Shown in pieces: positions 7,428-15,799 of a stretch of 23,517 bases of DNA; position 1 is the stretch's first letter; every line of letters begins with the position of its first letter. Both the position numbers and the translations under genes were made by a program. The stretch spans positions 1 to 23,517 of the forward strand of contig DATGUN010000008.1 of NCBI GenBank assembly GCA_035301285.1, given 5' to 3'. This DNA comes from DATGUN01 sp035301285 (GTDB taxonomy: Bacteria; Bacillota; Bacilli; Bacillales; Amphibacillaceae). The notes beneath the pieces were generated by a model, which was given only the letters and a program-made list of their open reading frames with translations, was not told the DNA's origin and ran no database searches.

Positions 7428-7570
7428 CATTTTACAAAAATGGTTCTATCAACTATCGGTGCTTAACCTAAGATATAGGCAAAGCTGTACGGTGTTTTAT
7501 ATAGTGCCTGTTTCCTTATCGAAAAATGATTGGTAGCCTTATTATCTTTGCCAAAGCACATAAACAGGAC

Positions 7571-7595
7571 GGGACGGGCTATTCTCCCCCGTCCC
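7571..7595. terminator. GC-rich hairpin between convergent genes
   Basis: GGGACGGG (7571-7578), 9-nt loop, CCCGTCCC (7588-7595): an 8-bp perfect GC-rich stem between the ends of the MFS gene and the convergent lipoprotein gene. There is no good U-tract on either side, so it may slow polymerase or protect 3' ends instead of acting as a classical terminator. Confidence 0.5.
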
Positions 7596-7654
7596 CATAT
7601 ACTATATATTACCAAGATCCCATTCCATCATCATTCATTTCCCGATTCTTCGAC

Positions 7655-8662
7655 TTACTTTAATATTTCGCTCGCCCACGCTTTATATTCTTTTTCACCA
7701 ACTAAATCAATCATTTCATCACGAATCGTTGTAAATCTCTCATTGACAGGATCATGTGCCGATACTTCCTTTGATTCCTCCGTTAAATTTACGGTGATGG
7801 ATTCTTTTAAGTTGCCGCCATCAGGGTTGATGATATTTGTATTCAGTTTCCAAAAGTGTTCTTGGATGAGATCTTGGATATGTTCAACCTCCGCTTCGGT
7901 CAGTTCCTTTTCGACCATCGGTGCATCGGCATCTATACTCTCGCCATCATCTACATCAGACACATATAGCATGAGATTCCCATCTAAATCGATGGAAATA
8001 TTATGGTAATAAGTTTCGTCACTATAGTGTTCCAAACTTAAGAGGATGAATGGGCCGTCCACACTGTAATCCGTTTTTTCATTGGTATGCAGAGAGTTGT
8101 GCTCCCAGATATGTTCCTCAACTTCTTCTCTCCACTCCGCATATTCATCTTCATCAACCATACCAGTGATCGATTGACGTATGTTTAAGAATCTATCATT
8201 ATCAGGATTAAGTCCACCGACTTTTTTAGAATCGTTTTTTAAGTTCACCGTCACATAACTGGACCCACCATCCTCTGATGGTGTTGTTACATCTTTTGGT
8301 AGCTTCCAGAACTTTTCTTCTTCAATGACATCCTGAACGTCACTTACCTCATCTTCAGAAAGCTGTTTCTTGAATACAGGAGCATCATCCCGAATCTTCA
8401 AATCATTTTTACTCTCTGTATAAACACGCAATTCACCGCTATGATCAATCGAAATAACGGTCGGATACATATTCTGGGAAATATCTGGACCTGCTGATGA
8501 AGAAGATGTAATCACGAAAGGTTCATCCTCGGCAAAATCATATTCAACATTATGATTGACATACTTAAAATCCTTCGAACATCCTGCTAAAAACAATATG
8601 AATGAAAATAATAAAATCATACTGACTGTTAAGCGTAAATGTTTGAAAATGAGTCTCACCAC
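7655..8662 (-). CDS. Lipoprotein with a duplicated ~140-residue domain
   Basis: About 335 residues with an N-terminal hydrophobic segment ending in the lipobox LAGC (lipidated Cys near 28), so membrane-anchored on the outer face. The mature part is two copies of one module, about 45-185 and 200-335. Matching landmarks are ISIDHSGEL/ISIDLDGNL, DDAPVFKKQLSEDEV/ADAPMVEKELTEAEV, FWKLP/FWKLN, VTVNLKNDSKKV/ITVNLTEESKEV, and DNDRFLNIR/VNERFTTIR. I do not recognise a named family. The start is unclear: adjacent GTG codons at 8662 and 8659 lie inside the only SD-like stretch (AGGGTGGTG); an internal ATG just before the hydrophobic core has no SD. It follows the TcaA-like gene after 155 bp on the same strand, possibly as one unit; the gap holds the palindrome GGTTATTTAACC (8711-8722). 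Confidence 0.85.
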   Translation of the reverse strand: MVRLIFKHLRLTVSMILLFSFILFLAGCSKDFKYVNHNVEYDFAEDEPFVITSSSSAGPDISQNMYPTVISIDHSGELRVYTESKNDLKIRDDAPVFKKQLSEDEVSDVQDVIEEEKFWKLPKDVTTPSEDGGSSYVTVNLKNDSKKVGGLNPDNDRFLNIRQSITGMVDEDEYAEWREEVEEHIWEHNSLHTNEKTDYSVDGPFILLSLEHYSDETYYHNISIDLDGNLMLYVSDVDDGESIDADAPMVEKELTEAEVEHIQDLIQEHFWKLNTNIINPDGGNLKESITVNLTEESKEVSAHDPVNERFTTIRDEMIDLVGEKEYKAWASEILK

Positions 8663-8817
8663 CCTGAATTTTATTGCGCAGTCATAGAATCTTGAAAATA
8701 GATGCCAATCGGTTATTTAACCATTTACGCACCAAAAGAGATGTTACAGTAGGTTCCCGCTTTCTTTTTAACTTTGTTCAACAATATATTCCATTCCTTC
8801 CCATACGATACGCGAAA

Positions 8818-10770
8818 TCATTCGTTTATATCCAACTTATCAATCAGGTTGATAACCGCATCATCATCGTTGGGATCGATGGATACCAATTCCGTATCAT
8901 CGATTATTTGATTTGTCATATCCACGACCTCATCGCTCGGAATATCGTCCCATTCAGAAGGAACCGCATAAAGATTGAGAGTACCATCTCCATTACCGCT
9001 ATAAGTTACGATATCACCGGTATCTGCGGCCAATTGAATGACATCTTCCGGATAATCCGCACTTTCATCATCGTCACTATGAACCGGTTCACCCGATGAT
9101 AAGAAACTGACAGACAATGTATCAATACCCTCATCACCATTCACTTCCAACCAGACACGCGCATACTCGATTTCTTGGGCAGCGTAATCAGATAAATCCC
9201 CTTCTGCAGCTTCGTCATCCTTCGCATCTTCCTCTGAGGAGGTATTCTCCCCATCTGCACCTTCACCCAAAGTAAATTCTTCTGTATTAACAGCATCGTC
9301 TGAGTAATATGTGTCATATAATTCATCCACCAGCCATGTGTCTTCCGATTCATCAAAAATGAATTCCAGTTCGGCATTCGTTTCTTCATCACTTAAATCC
9401 GGCTTATCTTCTTCACCGTATTCATCTTCCTCAGATACAACCGTGAATGCCACTGTTGCTTCATATATTCCATCATTTTCGCTGAGTGTAAAACTGTCTA
9501 AATCAAAGATGGTCTTATGTACTACCCCTTTAAATCGGGAATCCATCTCTTTTATATAATCGATCGTATCCTTGACCTCTTTTAAATGAGAATCGGATAT
9601 ATTTCGAACCTTGTCAGCATCCAAGTTATTAAGGGCTTCATAATGACTTTCTACATAGTCGTTTGCCGTATCCATCAATGCCTTCTTCAGGTCTTTCGAA
9701 ACCGGAAGATCCTCTATATAAACATACGAATCCTCAACAGGTATTTCATCAGATGTTACTTCTTCGTCCCATGGATAATCATATTGAGCCTGGACTGTAA
9801 CCGAACCATCCAGTGGGACAGGACCAAATGACGGATCTTCTTCTATGTTCAGATCTGTTTTTTCGCCATTGACTAAAAGCGTTCCGTTATTGTTATCCGC
9901 TTCAACATCAACCGTATGTCCTTCCATGTCTACGTCGACATAGTCGTCACTCGTTTCATCGAACAACACAAGTTCTTCTTCATAATCAAATGTTGCATAA
10001 TCATTTTCAAGTTCCGCCCTTACTTGATATAAGCCTGGCAAAAATGGCCCTAATTCTTCAGTGAAATCATCCGTATCTGCCGTTGCTACTTTTTCATCGT
10101 TCAAATACAGATCTGTATCTTTATAGTTGGTGCTGACCGTAAAGTAATATGGCTGAACCTTGAATTTGAAATCGTCGAATAAGAGTAACTTTTTCCCTTG
10201 TTTTGTCAGACTCATCACCGATGAACTGGCTGTTGCTTCTTCAGCGCCACTATTCTTAATCGATGTCGCTTGATCTTTTAAAGATTCAACAAGTTCATCT
10301 TTGTAAGAAGGATTTTTATCGAGAAAATCCAAAAAACCACCTATCGTATCTTTATCGATTTTCATATCGGTGTTCTCAGAATAAATCATATCGGCAAGGG
10401 TTTTTGCGTCTTGATCCGATAATGCCTGCTTGAATTTCTCAACGGCCTTATCTTCCGTATAGACCGATGACAGAATAAAATATGTCGTAACAAACCCAAT
10501 GACCAATACAAGACTTGTAGATAGAAGGATCTTGGTTTTCTTTGACATAGGCTTGCGTGGAGTGGTGTTTTTCCCATGACCCACCCGGGATTGATCCTGG
10601 GAAATACCGCCTTGTGTTTTTTCGGTTGGTGTGATTGTCGATGTTTCATTTTCTGTGACAGGGGTTTCCCGTTTTGTCTCGTCCTTTTCCAGGCTGACAG
10701 GCGTCCCACATTTCCGACAAAACTGTTCTTTTTCATGTAATTGAGTGCCGCATTCTTTACAAAATCTCAA
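8818..10770 (-). CDS. TcaA-like zinc-ribbon membrane protein
   Basis: About 650 residues. The N-terminus is a cytoplasmic zinc ribbon, CKEC...CRKC (C4, C7, C18, C21), followed by a polar linker, a basic patch (KKTK) and one membrane segment (about 81-101). The rest is a large, very acidic extracellular region: TcaA-like repeats (VEKFKQALSDQDAKTLADMI; two PEGA-like beta modules around DLYLNDEKVA and GTLLVNGEKTD), then an NTF2-like module. TcaA of Staphylococcus aureus influences glycopeptide sensitivity and envelope stress; Bacillus has comparable zinc-ribbon proteins. The start is TTG at 10770, preceded by AAGGGGAGG with six bases between; the ATGs upstream at 10800 and 10797 lack an SD. High Asp/Glu content fits a salt-tolerant host. 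The role in antibiotic response is inferred. Confidence 0.82.
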   Translation of the reverse strand: MRFCKECGTQLHEKEQFCRKCGTPVSLEKDETKRETPVTENETSTITPTEKTQGGISQDQSRVGHGKNTTPRKPMSKKTKILLSTSLVLVIGFVTTYFILSSVYTEDKAVEKFKQALSDQDAKTLADMIYSENTDMKIDKDTIGGFLDFLDKNPSYKDELVESLKDQATSIKNSGAEEATASSSVMSLTKQGKKLLLFDDFKFKVQPYYFTVSTNYKDTDLYLNDEKVATADTDDFTEELGPFLPGLYQVRAELENDYATFDYEEELVLFDETSDDYVDVDMEGHTVDVEADNNNGTLLVNGEKTDLNIEEDPSFGPVPLDGSVTVQAQYDYPWDEEVTSDEIPVEDSYVYIEDLPVSKDLKKALMDTANDYVESHYEALNNLDADKVRNISDSHLKEVKDTIDYIKEMDSRFKGVVHKTIFDLDSFTLSENDGIYEATVAFTVVSEEDEYGEEDKPDLSDEETNAELEFIFDESEDTWLVDELYDTYYSDDAVNTEEFTLGEGADGENTSSEEDAKDDEAAEGDLSDYAAQEIEYARVWLEVNGDEGIDTLSVSFLSSGEPVHSDDDESADYPEDVIQLAADTGDIVTYSGNGDGTLNLYAVPSEWDDIPSDEVVDMTNQIIDDTELVSIDPNDDDAVINLIDKLDINE

Positions 10771-11164
10771 ATTCTTCCTCCCCTTACTGATATACATCAT
10801 GTGATGACTGCCATATAACGATGCATTCTATCCATCTTTGAAACTGGCAAAAACACGTTTGAATGGGAGACACTCCCTTTTGTCTTCCTACCTATAATTT
10901 ACCTTAAAGAAAATAAAAATCAATACTATTTCACGATTATCAAGCATGACACATTGTGAACTGTATCATATTGGTTCGTGTCAATCCACACGTTCAATGA
11001 ACAACAAAAAGAGGACTATGATAATGAATGGATGACTATATTCGTCAATCACACTATGCTATTATAAAACTATGCATATCAAGCATTGCCACACATAACA
11101 AAATGAAATTGACGTTGAAATCACTTTACAATCAGTGGATCGACTTAAAAAGGGGGATTCTATC
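10771..11164. other. Divergent intergenic region, TcaA-like / DUF898-like
   Basis: About 390 AT-rich bases between the two divergent starts. It must contain both promoters, but I see no pair of good -35/-10 boxes. TATAAT-like hexamers occur near 11048-11053 on the minus strand and TTGACG at about 11110 on the plus strand, neither with a good partner. No convincing ORF, RNA gene or strong hairpin was found. Confidence 0.35.
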
Positions 11165-11539
11165 ATGAATCATAATGCTGAAATGGAAACGAGTGAACAT
11201 TTTGAAACACATAAAGGAAGAACATCTTTTTTTGATGGTGGGCTTTTTCAATTCATAGGATGGATAATAATCGGGGCTTTTATTACTATTTTCACGCTGG
11301 GTATCTGCTATCCATGGGCCATTACAATGATTTATGGTTGGAAAATCAACCATACCGTTATAGAAGGACGACGAATGCAATTTAGCGGATCGGCGATAGG
11401 TCTATTCGGTAATTGGATCAAATGGTGGTTCCTGACACTGATCACCCTTGGCATATATGGTTTCTGGGTATTCATCAAACTGGAAGACTGGAAAGCAAAA
11501 CATACAAGCTTCGTTAACGGATATTCGAGAACCTACTAA
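11165..11539 (+). CDS. DUF898 (YjgN-like) small membrane protein
   Basis: A 124-residue protein with a hydrophilic N-terminus (about 1-27) and two hydrophobic regions (about 29-55 and 80-103). The phrases DGGLFQFIGW, TLGICYPWA, GWKINHTVIEGRRMQFSG and LGIYGFWVFIKLEDW match the repeated unit of the DUF898/YjgN family; this protein holds about one unit, shorter than the multi-unit E. coli YjgN. Function is unknown. The ATG at 11165 is chosen because AAGGGGG lies eight bases upstream; an in-frame codon at 11135 has no SD. Its stop touches the first unit of the 51-bp repeat array, which may therefore be transcribed as its 3' UTR. Confidence 0.78.
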   Translation: MNHNAEMETSEHFETHKGRTSFFDGGLFQFIGWIIIGAFITIFTLGICYPWAITMIYGWKINHTVIEGRRMQFSGSAIGLFGNWIKWWFLTLITLGIYGFWVFIKLEDWKAKHTSFVNGYSRTY

Positions 11540-11682
11540 TCGTCAATAAAATCTGCTGTGTCAATGATTTCTTTGACGCATTTCCTCGAATCGTCAACAA
11601 AATCCGCTGTGTCAACGATTTCTTTGACGCATTTCCTTGAATCGTCAATAAAATCCGCTATATCAACGATTTCTTTGACGCA
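11539..11682. repeat. Tandem array, three 51-bp units
   Basis: Units begin ATCGTCAA at 11539, 11590 and 11641, exactly 51 bp apart; the third is truncated after TTTGACGCA. Each contains inverted arms CGTCAA ... TTGACG (for example 11541-11546 and 11573-11578). It starts on the stop codon of the DUF898-like gene. Sequence is unrelated to the 52-bp array, but the size and arm design are alike. Confidence 0.9.
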
Positions 11683-11720
11683 AATCATGAATCAGTGGTG
11701 ATGGCAGCAAAACACGCCAT

Positions 11721-11910
11721 GCATAGGAGACACAGCGAAAGTTTTCTTGAGCTGATGTCGATCTTGTACTGTGATGAAGTGCATAGGAGACACAGCGAAG
11801 GTTTTCTTGAGCTGATGTCGATCTTGCGCTGTGATAAAGTGCATAGGAGACACAACGGAGGTTTCCTCGAGCCGATAACGCCCCTGTGACAAAGCACAAA
11901 GGACACAACG
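11721..11910. repeat. Tandem array, three 60-bp units plus a partial one
   Basis: Units begin GCATAGGAGACACA at 11721, 11781 and 11841, exactly 60 bp apart, with a degenerate partial copy from 11895 (GCACAAAGGACACAACGG). Inside unit 2, CACAGCG and CGCTGTG form perfect inverted arms; units 1 and 3 keep variants. The 60-bp period keeps several frames open on both strands, but none has an SD, so I treat it as non-coding. Confidence 0.9.
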
Positions 11911-11954
11911 GCTATAATCGTTTTACCTTCTGCTATTATAAACCATATAAATAA

Positions 11955-11984
11955 GGGCGCGGCTCCTTATCGCAAGCCACGCCC
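11955..11984 (-). terminator. Terminator of the Bce-type permease gene
   Basis: Arms 11955-11964 (GGGCGCGGCT) and 11975-11984 (AGCCACGCCC). On the minus-strand transcript the one mismatch becomes a U-G pair, giving a 10-bp stem; this orients it to the permease gene that stops at 11992. The following tract TTATTTATATGG is only partly U-rich. Confidence 0.75.
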
Positions 11985-11991
11985 GTTCAAT

Positions 11992-13944
11992 CTATAATGA
12001 TCTATTAATAACCCGTTTGTAAGAAGCCACAGAGAGAATGCCGAATATCGAGTATAGAATGGTGTAGATACCCATGACGATTAACGTCGGTGTCACCATC
12101 TCCGTACCAAATAAGAACCATCCTGATTTGACAGCAAAATAACTGTGAGAAAGCCCAAGAATCAATGGAATACCAAAGTTGAAAAGCTGCTTATAACAGA
12201 TACCATATAAGAGATCACCTTGTGTAAATCCAATTTTACGTAAGATGGTATAGATAGGTTGCTCCTCTTCACTTTCGCCCATTTGCTTAAAGTAAATAAT
12301 ACATCCGGACGTAATCAAGAAAGTCAAGCCCAGAAACCCGACGATAAACATGATGAGACCTGTGGCTTGTTTTTGTTGTACAACGGTCTCTGAATGACTG
12401 TAGGCTGGATTTCCCTCTTCATCATACCAGTCAAGGAATATGTCGTTCGCCTTATCCAGTTGTCCATCATCACCATCTATATCAATGCCGACGTATGTTG
12501 ATCCGAATGGACCTTCATCTTCCGTATCAGCATGTTCCTCCAGTTCTTGATAGACATCATCATCCACCACTGCGGTAGCAAATCCCATTGACATGATCTG
12601 TGGTAAAAATGATCGTTCTTCAGGATCTTTAAAATGCAGTTTAAAGTCTGTCTCTTCGTTGAATAACGTGAGGTCGCCCTCATCCTTAAAAGATATAACC
12701 TCTGATAACGCACTGCTGACTCCGGTAAGAATAGATTCATCAGATGGCACATCATCGATATCCGGAACATCTTTTGCACTGATGACATCCATAGGTGTAT
12801 CCTCCAAGTTTCCTTGGAAATTCATTGGTGGAGATTCGATTGCATCAACTATATTTGCAGAAACAGTAATAGTATCGATTCTTGTTTCATCGTAAGCAAT
12901 GCCCTCGTCATCCAATTTTTTCTCAAAGTCAGTCGCATCATCCAGATCTATGATGGAAAAGTCATTCGGTGCCATCTGCTGTGCCGTTTTTTCCGATGAG
13001 TAATAAGAAATATACGTTAATGACAATAATCCGATTGCCAAAGCTGAAACAGTTGTAATAACGGTCAACAGCAGGGCATTTGATTTCATGCGGAACATGA
13101 TCGAAGACAATGACATGACATTGTTGATTGATAGGTAACCAGCTTTTGATTTCCGGATCAATTGCAAGATAAAGCTGACGGAACCCTTAAAAAACAAATA
13201 TGTCCCTAAAATGACTGAACCGAGTATGCTAACCATCATAATCAGCAAAGGTGTTGCATCGGTGAGATCACTATCAAAAATGATTGTGGATAAATAATAT
13301 CCAAAAATAATCAGTGCAATTCCCAACAGACCAATAAGAACCTGCCACACGGACAGCCTTCTTATACTATGCTCTGTTTTAGATCTTGAGCGAAACAATG
13401 AAAGCACACTTTGGCGTTTGATATACCAATAATTCATGATCATGATAAACAGATATATGACCAAAAAGACGAGCACCGTCTGGAATAAGGCTTCCCCGGA
13501 AAAGGCTAATCCAGCTACTTCATCGACACCAGTCAATTTGAAGAACACCATCTTGATCAATTTGGAACTGACAAAACCCAAAAAGATTCCGATAACAAGT
13601 GATCCGATATACAAAGCGATGTTTTCGATACTTAAAATACGGAAAACCTTTCCCTTCGTCATGCCGATCAATTGAAATAACCCGATTTCCTGACTCCTAC
13701 GCTTGATAAATAGATTATTGGCATACAGTAAGAAAACAGCAACAATTATAATCAACAATATCGATCCTGCCCCAATCGCCGCTGATCCTTTTACCGTGTT
13801 GGACGTTTCTTCAAGAGCCGGATCATATTGCAATGTCACGAACGAAAAATACAATGCCACACTGAAAACAAGTGCAAAAACATATAAATAATAGTTGCGG
13901 ATATTTTTCTTCAAACTTTGCCAGATCATGCGATTAATGCTCAT
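11992..13944 (-). CDS. BceB-type ABC transporter permease (FtsX family)
   Basis: About 650 residues with ten predicted membrane segments: roughly 20-40, 60-80, 104-126, 153-173, 201-221, 232-252, 287-309, then three after residue 527. A large acidic extracellular domain (about 313-526) lies between segments 7 and 8, the hallmark of Bce-type permeases that bind peptide antibiotics or their lipid-carrier complexes and signal to the partner kinase. Phrases RRSQEIGLFQLIGMTKGKV and KIGFTQGDLLYGI are family-typical. The start is ATG 13944 (MSINRMIWQ), overlapping the end of the ATPase gene by 11 bases, which implies translational coupling. The ligand cannot be predicted because the extracellular domain is the variable part. 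Confidence 0.93.
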   Translation of the reverse strand: MSINRMIWQSLKKNIRNYYLYVFALVFSVALYFSFVTLQYDPALEETSNTVKGSAAIGAGSILLIIIVAVFLLYANNLFIKRRSQEIGLFQLIGMTKGKVFRILSIENIALYIGSLVIGIFLGFVSSKLIKMVFFKLTGVDEVAGLAFSGEALFQTVLVFLVIYLFIMIMNYWYIKRQSVLSLFRSRSKTEHSIRRLSVWQVLIGLLGIALIIFGYYLSTIIFDSDLTDATPLLIMMVSILGSVILGTYLFFKGSVSFILQLIRKSKAGYLSINNVMSLSSIMFRMKSNALLLTVITTVSALAIGLLSLTYISYYSSEKTAQQMAPNDFSIIDLDDATDFEKKLDDEGIAYDETRIDTITVSANIVDAIESPPMNFQGNLEDTPMDVISAKDVPDIDDVPSDESILTGVSSALSEVISFKDEGDLTLFNEETDFKLHFKDPEERSFLPQIMSMGFATAVVDDDVYQELEEHADTEDEGPFGSTYVGIDIDGDDGQLDKANDIFLDWYDEEGNPAYSHSETVVQQKQATGLIMFIVGFLGLTFLITSGCIIYFKQMGESEEEQPIYTILRKIGFTQGDLLYGICYKQLFNFGIPLILGLSHSYFAVKSGWFLFGTEMVTPTLIVMGIYTILYSIFGILSVASYKRVINRSL

Positions 13945-14692
13945 CGTGCACACCGCCCAGAACACCTTGTGTATCCATGATACTCTTCAAGAATGCCTCT
14001 CTTGTTTCATCACCTTTATACGATTGGGTATATAAAGCGCCATCCTTGATGAACACGACACGTTCTGAATAACTTGCTGCAACAGGGTCATGTGTGACCA
14101 TCACGATTGTCGCTTCCCGTTTTTCATTCAAACTGTTCAATTTATTCAATAGGTCTGAAGCCGCTTTGGAATCCAGTGCGCCTGTCGGTTCGTCGGCAAA
14201 AATGATACTCGGTTCATGGATAAAAGCTCTTGCCGCTGAAGTACGCTGTTTTTGCCCACCTGATAGTTCATTTGGATACTTATTTCGGACATCATAGATT
14301 CCCAGCTCTTTAGCAACTTGTTCAAACGTTTGATTGGCTTGCTTTTTGGAAACATGATTAATCGACAACGGCAGAAGAATATTCTCTTTCGCTGTCAATG
14401 TGTCCAGAAGATTATATTCCTGGAAAATAAAACCCAAGTGATGTTTCCGGAAGGTGGCAAGTTGTTTATCCTTCATTGCTGTGAGTTCCTGTCCTTGAAT
14501 GGTAATCGTTCCTTGGCTGACCCTATCAATGGATGAAAGGACGTTCAAAAGGGTTGTTTTCCCTGACCCGGAAGGCCCCATGATACTGACAAACTCCCCT
14601 TTGTCAACATTAATATCGATTCCTTTCAAAACTTCTTGCCGATTAAATTTATTACCGTAGCTTTTACGGATTTTCGCTGCTTCTAACATCAT
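13934..14692 (-). CDS. BceA-type ABC transporter ATPase
   Basis: A 252-residue ATPase with Walker A GPSGSGKTT (39-47), Q-loop FQEYN (Q91), signature LSGGQ (143-147), Walker B IIFADEPTGALD (163-174) and H-loop VTHD (H201). The LolD/MacB-like pattern is the one that pairs with FtsX-type permeases. It energises removal of the antibiotic from its lipid target with the overlapping permease. AAGGAGTG lies about ten bases before ATG 14692; ATG 14689 is an alternative. A terminator stem (14769-14801) separates it from the kinase gene, so it probably has its own inducible promoter in the 102-bp gap; TTTATAGT there lacks a good -35, fitting an activator-dependent promoter. Confidence 0.94.
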   Translation of the reverse strand: MMLEAAKIRKSYGNKFNRQEVLKGIDINVDKGEFVSIMGPSGSGKTTLLNVLSSIDRVSQGTITIQGQELTAMKDKQLATFRKHHLGFIFQEYNLLDTLTAKENILLPLSINHVSKKQANQTFEQVAKELGIYDVRNKYPNELSGGQKQRTSAARAFIHEPSIIFADEPTGALDSKAASDLLNKLNSLNEKREATIVMVTHDPVAASYSERVVFIKDGALYTQSYKGDETREAFLKSIMDTQGVLGGVHDEH

Positions 14693-14768
14693 AATGATTT
14701 CACTCCTTCAATCTGACTAAATCTACTATAAAGGATAGCCATTGCCTTTGCCTTCGATTCTGCTAACA

Positions 14769-14801
14769 ATAAAATAAAACATGTGACGTTATTGTCACAT
14801 G
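14769..14801 (-). terminator. Terminator/attenuator after the Bce kinase gene
   Basis: Minus-strand stem CATGTGAC (14801-14794), AATAAC loop, GTCACATG (14787-14780), then TTTTATTTTATT. The stem includes the kinase stop codon (14797-14795). It splits the regulator-kinase unit from the transporter unit. Confidence 0.85.
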
Positions 14802-15799
14802 CTCGTCATCTTCACGAATTCATTTTGTTTTGGAAATGTAAGTGTAAACGTGGTCCCTTCTCCAACAACGGACTGAACATCGATTTCGATTTTCAAGGCC
14901 CTTGCAATACGTCGGACCAAATAGAGTCCCATGCCTGAAGAAGCGGTATCTCTTTGCGAAAATGTTGAGGTAAAGCCATGTTCATATATGCGTGGCAAAT
15001 CTTTTGCCGCAATTCCCCGTCCGTGATCTTGGATGGCCAACACCGATTGTTCTCCGGATTTGTAACTTGTAATGATAATATCGTCTTGTTCCGAATACTT
15101 GATAGCGTTCGTAAGGAGTTGTCTTATGATGAAACTGAGCCATTTGGCATCTGTCAATACAAAGTCCACTTCCAATGATACATCAATTCCGATCCCCTTA
15201 CTGATACACCAAGATTGGACATCCTTTATCTCTTGGTAAATAAGCGGCTCCAGTGCTGCATGCTCAATATATAGGTCATTTTCAATTGTCGGGATGCGGC
15301 TTTGATGCATCTGCTGATCAAGCAACAAATGAATCCGAAGCCATTCATAAGTCAGTTGCTGTTTCGTTTTAGGATCATCCACGCGATCGATGATCAATTT
15401 TATCGCCGTCAATGGCGTTTTGACATCATGGATCCAAGACGTCAGTTCATCTTGCTTTTGTTCCATCATCGTCTGATTATCCGTAATGTCGTGTCTATAT
15501 TTTTTCGCCAGTGTGACCATCTTGTTTTTCATGGCTTTTTCGAATGGACTATCCGCTTTCAGCAAATCATCATCATCAAAATTCGCTTCCCATTGATCCA
15601 GTTGTTTAAAAAAGGCAGTTTCTTTTTGATAACGAACAGCTAAAAAAATAACCATCACAACAGTCGATAGGAAGACGATGTATAATATTGGCCTCGGTGT
15701 AATCGTCGGATCTAAATAAGCAACGACAAGACTTAATAGTTGTAAGACAAAAAACAAAACGATCCAACTCATGCGCTCACGCAAATACTTCCTAATCAT
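14795..15799 (-). CDS. BceS-type intramembrane-sensing histidine kinase
   Basis: About 334 residues. Two membrane helices (about 11-29 and 37-55) are joined by only about eight residues (DPTITPRP), leaving no sensor domain; such kinases take their signal from the Bce permease. HisKA motif SWIHDVKTPLTA (His124), N-box LLTNAIKYS, G-boxes DHGRGIA and GMGLYLVRRIA follow. The start is ATG 15799, overlapping the regulator stop by eight bases; upstream AAGAGG is a weak, slightly distant SD, so translational coupling is likely. An in-frame start at 15838 would lie inside the regulator gene and is less likely. It phosphorylates the regulator encoded just upstream. Confidence 0.93.
   Translation of the reverse strand: MIRKYLRERMSWIVLFFVLQLLSLVVAYLDPTITPRPILYIVFLSTVVMVIFLAVRYQKETAFFKQLDQWEANFDDDDLLKADSPFEKAMKNKMVTLAKKYRHDITDNQTMMEQKQDELTSWIHDVKTPLTAIKLIIDRVDDPKTKQQLTYEWLRIHLLLDQQMHQSRIPTIENDLYIEHAALEPLIYQEIKDVQSWCISKGIGIDVSLEVDFVLTDAKWLSFIIRQLLTNAIKYSEQDDIIITSYKSGEQSVLAIQDHGRGIAAKDLPRIYEHGFTSTFSQRDTASSGMGLYLVRRIARALKIEIDVQSVVGEGTTFTLTFPKQNEFVKMTSM

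Noticed and set aside
11663..11908. Several ORFs across the 60-bp repeats on both strands
   Set aside because: They stay open only because 60 is divisible by three. None has an SD, and the predicted proteins are low-complexity repeats in every frame.
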